The notes below the pieces were generated by a model. It was given only the letters and a program-made list of their open reading frames with translations, did not search any database and was not told the DNA's origin. A DNA stretch of 7,811 bases from Hyphomicrobiales bacterium (GTDB taxonomy: Bacteria > Pseudomonadota > Alphaproteobacteria > Rhizobiales > Rhizobiaceae). Positions 6,723 to 7,811 of the stretch are shown here, in pieces (position 1 is the first letter of the stretch; every line of letters starts with the position of its first letter). The translations under genes and the position numbers were made by a program. The stretch covers positions 1 through 7,811 of the forward strand of contig JAALLB010000075.1 of NCBI GenBank assembly GCA_011087745.1, read 5' to 3'.

Positions 6723-6730
6723 TTAAGAGT

Positions 6731-7738
6731 ATGGAGTGGTTAAATAACCTAATGAATGGTGAAAACGGGTCAGCAATAAATCTTGTGTTGATCACGCTTG
6801 CTTTGGCGGTTCTTCTGATTGTGGTTGTTTGGATATTCCGCAAGATGACAGGAACAGCTGCAAGACGTGCAATGAGAAGTCGTATTCCACGTCTTTCAAT
6901 TACTGATTCAACTACCGTTGATGAAAAACGATATTTGGTGATGGTAAGACGGGATAACATCGAACATTTACTCCTTATCGGCGGCGCCAATGATCTTGTC
7001 GTAGAATCTAATATTGTACGTGCTCAGGCATCACAAAAACCAGCCGCAACTTCCGCTGTTCAATCATCTCAAGCATCAGCATCTGCTATCGAGGAAGAAA
7101 CTGCTGAACAAGAAGAAGCTCCAATTGCAGCAGCTGCGGCAATCGGCGCCGCAGGTCTGGCAACTGCTGCGTCCATGACATCAAATGCTGCCGAAACATC
7201 AACAGAAACACTGTCTGATGCCGGAGAAGCGATAGTCGAAACAGCTGGCGATGTTTCAGAAACAGTCTCAGATACCTTAACCGACGTGGTGGATGCTACA
7301 CCTGATGTATCTTCAGATTTCGTTGAGCCAAGTTCAGAAATACTAGAAACTAAATTGGACGCTGTTTCAGTAGACATCGAACCAGAAATTGAAGCAGTAG
7401 ATTTTGAACCCGAGGCAATTGTTGCTGAGATCGGAACTAACGCTGAAGCGGGCGATACATCTGAATTCATAGAAGAGCCAGTTCACGTTGCAGAAGGCGG
7501 TGCGGTCGGAATTGAAGCCCCAGAAATGGATTTGGAAAGCACAATATCTGCTCAGCTTGACTCAACTCTTTCTACTGAGCCACTGGATATTAGTCCCGCT
7601 GAAGTTTCTCATGTTGTTGCTGAAAACGAACCTTCTCTTGAGCCTCAACAAGAAAATGTACTGGATTCTGATGGTGAAGATGAAATGCAGCGTTTACTCA
7701 ATGAACTTTCAAATGAAGCCAAAGAACCTGCTCAATAA
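6731..7738 (+). CDS. fliO: FliO-domain membrane protein (flagellar biosynthesis protein FliO-like) with long acidic tail
   Basis: This 335-residue protein starts with a short N-terminus and one membrane segment at about 16-36 (INLVLITLALAVLLIVVVWIF), then a basic stretch (R37-R54). A FliO-type beta domain follows at about 55-97: 'SITDSTTVDEKRYLVMVRR', then 'EHLLLIGG' and 'DLVVESNI', the family's most conserved block. FliO helps assemble the FliP-FliR export gate of the flagellar type III apparatus. Residues 100-335 are low-complexity, acidic and rich in Ala, Ser, Thr, Glu and Val, probably disordered. They include an Ala-rich patch (132-147) and four 11-residue repeats (160-203). The end carries a short predicted amphipathic helix 'DEMQRLLNELS'. 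Classical FliO proteins are far shorter. I recall FliO-domain proteins at this cckA-adjacent position as common in rhizobia, sometimes away from other flagellar genes, so a role outside the flagellum is possible. The domain call is firm and the gene symbol less so. Confidence 0.82.
   Translation: MEWLNNLMNGENGSAINLVLITLALAVLLIVVVWIFRKMTGTAARRAMRSRIPRLSITDSTTVDEKRYLVMVRRDNIEHLLLIGGANDLVVESNIVRAQASQKPAATSAVQSSQASASAIEEETAEQEEAPIAAAAAIGAAGLATAASMTSNAAETSTETLSDAGEAIVETAGDVSETVSDTLTDVVDATPDVSSDFVEPSSEILETKLDAVSVDIEPEIEAVDFEPEAIVAEIGTNAEAGDTSEFIEEPVHVAEGGAVGIEAPEMDLESTISAQLDSTLSTEPLDISPAEVSHVVAENEPSLEPQQENVLDSDGEDEMQRLLNELSNEAKEPAQ
7208..7339 (+). repeat. Four tandem 33-bp (11-residue) degenerate repeats in the FliO-like tail
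   Basis: Residues 160-203 divide into four 11-residue units: TLSDAGEAIVE, TAGDVSETVSD, TLTDVVDATPD, VSSDFVEPSSE. All have Asp at position 4 and end in Asp or Glu, and three of the four begin with Thr. The DNA has diverged, so the signal is at protein level. Eleven-residue periodicity is known from amphipathic helices of LEA, synuclein and apolipoprotein types; membrane or partner binding here is only an inference. Confidence 0.5.
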
Positions 7739-7811
7739 TTATTCATATTATTGGAAAAATTCAGATATACTCCGAGTCCTTGAAAATCTGATTATTTGGG
7801 GTTGACGTTTC
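7739..7811 (+). other. Downstream edge of the window, no gene seen
   Basis: No convincing intrinsic terminator follows the FliO-like stop; the only pairing is a 6-bp TCAGAT/ATCTGA repeat with a loop of about 20 bases and no T tract. TTGACG at 7802-7807 could be the -35 box of a promoter for the next gene, whose -10 would lie past the window end. Confidence 0.3.

Larger units (their letters stand above)
6511..6730. promoter_or_regulatory. Divergent intergenic region between cckA and the FliO-like gene
   Basis: This 220-bp AT-rich gap must hold the promoters of both divergent genes. I found no open frame in it. TTAA occurs at 6516, 6688 and 6723, but no TTAA-N7-TTAA pair is present, so a full CtrA box is not supported. 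TATAAA occurs on both strands as the arms of an inverted repeat (6595-6623). A small hairpin TTGGG/CCCAA with a 7-base loop (6701-6717) ends inside the Shine-Dalgarno of the FliO-like gene. No promoter here is a strong consensus match. Confidence 0.5.

Noticed and set aside
6511..6730. CtrA binding box in the cckA/FliO-like gap
   Set aside because: TTAA occurs three times but never with a second TTAA seven bases away.
7069..7470. 133-codon minus-strand frame, very Ser/Ala/Val-rich
   Set aside because: It mirrors the low-complexity acidic tail of the FliO-like protein; reverse reading of Ala/Ser/Glu codons gives a stop-free Ser/Ala frame by composition alone.
7739..7811. Intrinsic terminator after the FliO-like gene
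   Set aside because: The TCAGAT/ATCTGA pairing has a loop of about 20 bases, few G-C pairs and no following T run.

Overview
The window looks like a chromosomal segment of an alphaproteobacterium, most likely in the Hyphomicrobiales (Rhizobiales) or a close marine relative. The main reason is the divergent pair formed by a full-length cell-cycle kinase CckA and a FliO-domain protein. CckA is an alphaproteobacterial hallmark, and I recall this divergent arrangement from rhizobia. Base composition is moderate, roughly mid-40s %GC by eye (not computed). No tRNA, rRNA, CRISPR array, insertion sequence or phage gene is visible.

Layout. Bases 1-1576 (+ strand) carry a two-gene membrane module. The first gene is a membrane protein of unknown function whose 5' end lies outside the window and which appears to be broken by a frameshift near bases 112-125. 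It overlaps by ATGA with a membrane-anchored ClpP-fold protein (COG3904-like) that has recognisable serine and histidine catalytic motifs. Bases 1579-6510 (- strand) hold, in transcription order, cckA, a small isoprenylcysteine-carboxyl-methyltransferase-like (ICMT-like) membrane protein 4 bp behind it, then after a 66-bp gap an LLM-class flavin oxidoreductase and an alpha/beta hydrolase joined by a TAATG overlap. The 66-bp gap contains a weak hairpin with a T tract and a perfect TTGACA box. The last two genes are therefore probably a separate transcription unit that may also receive read-through from cckA. The + and - blocks converge at 1576/1579 with only 2 bp between stop codons.

A 220-bp region (6511-6730) separates cckA from the divergent FliO-domain gene (6731-7738). 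It holds a 7-bp inverted repeat spaced about two helical turns apart. The FliO-like protein has an unusually long acidic, Ala/Ser/Thr-rich tail that includes four 11-residue repeats.

How the genes may work together. CckA feeds the ChpT-CtrA/CpdR phosphorelay that controls the cell cycle and, indirectly, motility, so a FliO neighbour fits. The oxidoreductase-hydrolase pair suggests a two-step oxidation-then-hydrolysis of an unknown small molecule. The first two genes suggest a membrane protein working with an envelope-facing protease. I see no clear new defence or mobile system. The points most worth checking are the frameshift, the ClpP-like membrane module, the coupled oxidoreductase-hydrolase pair and the repeat-bearing FliO tail.
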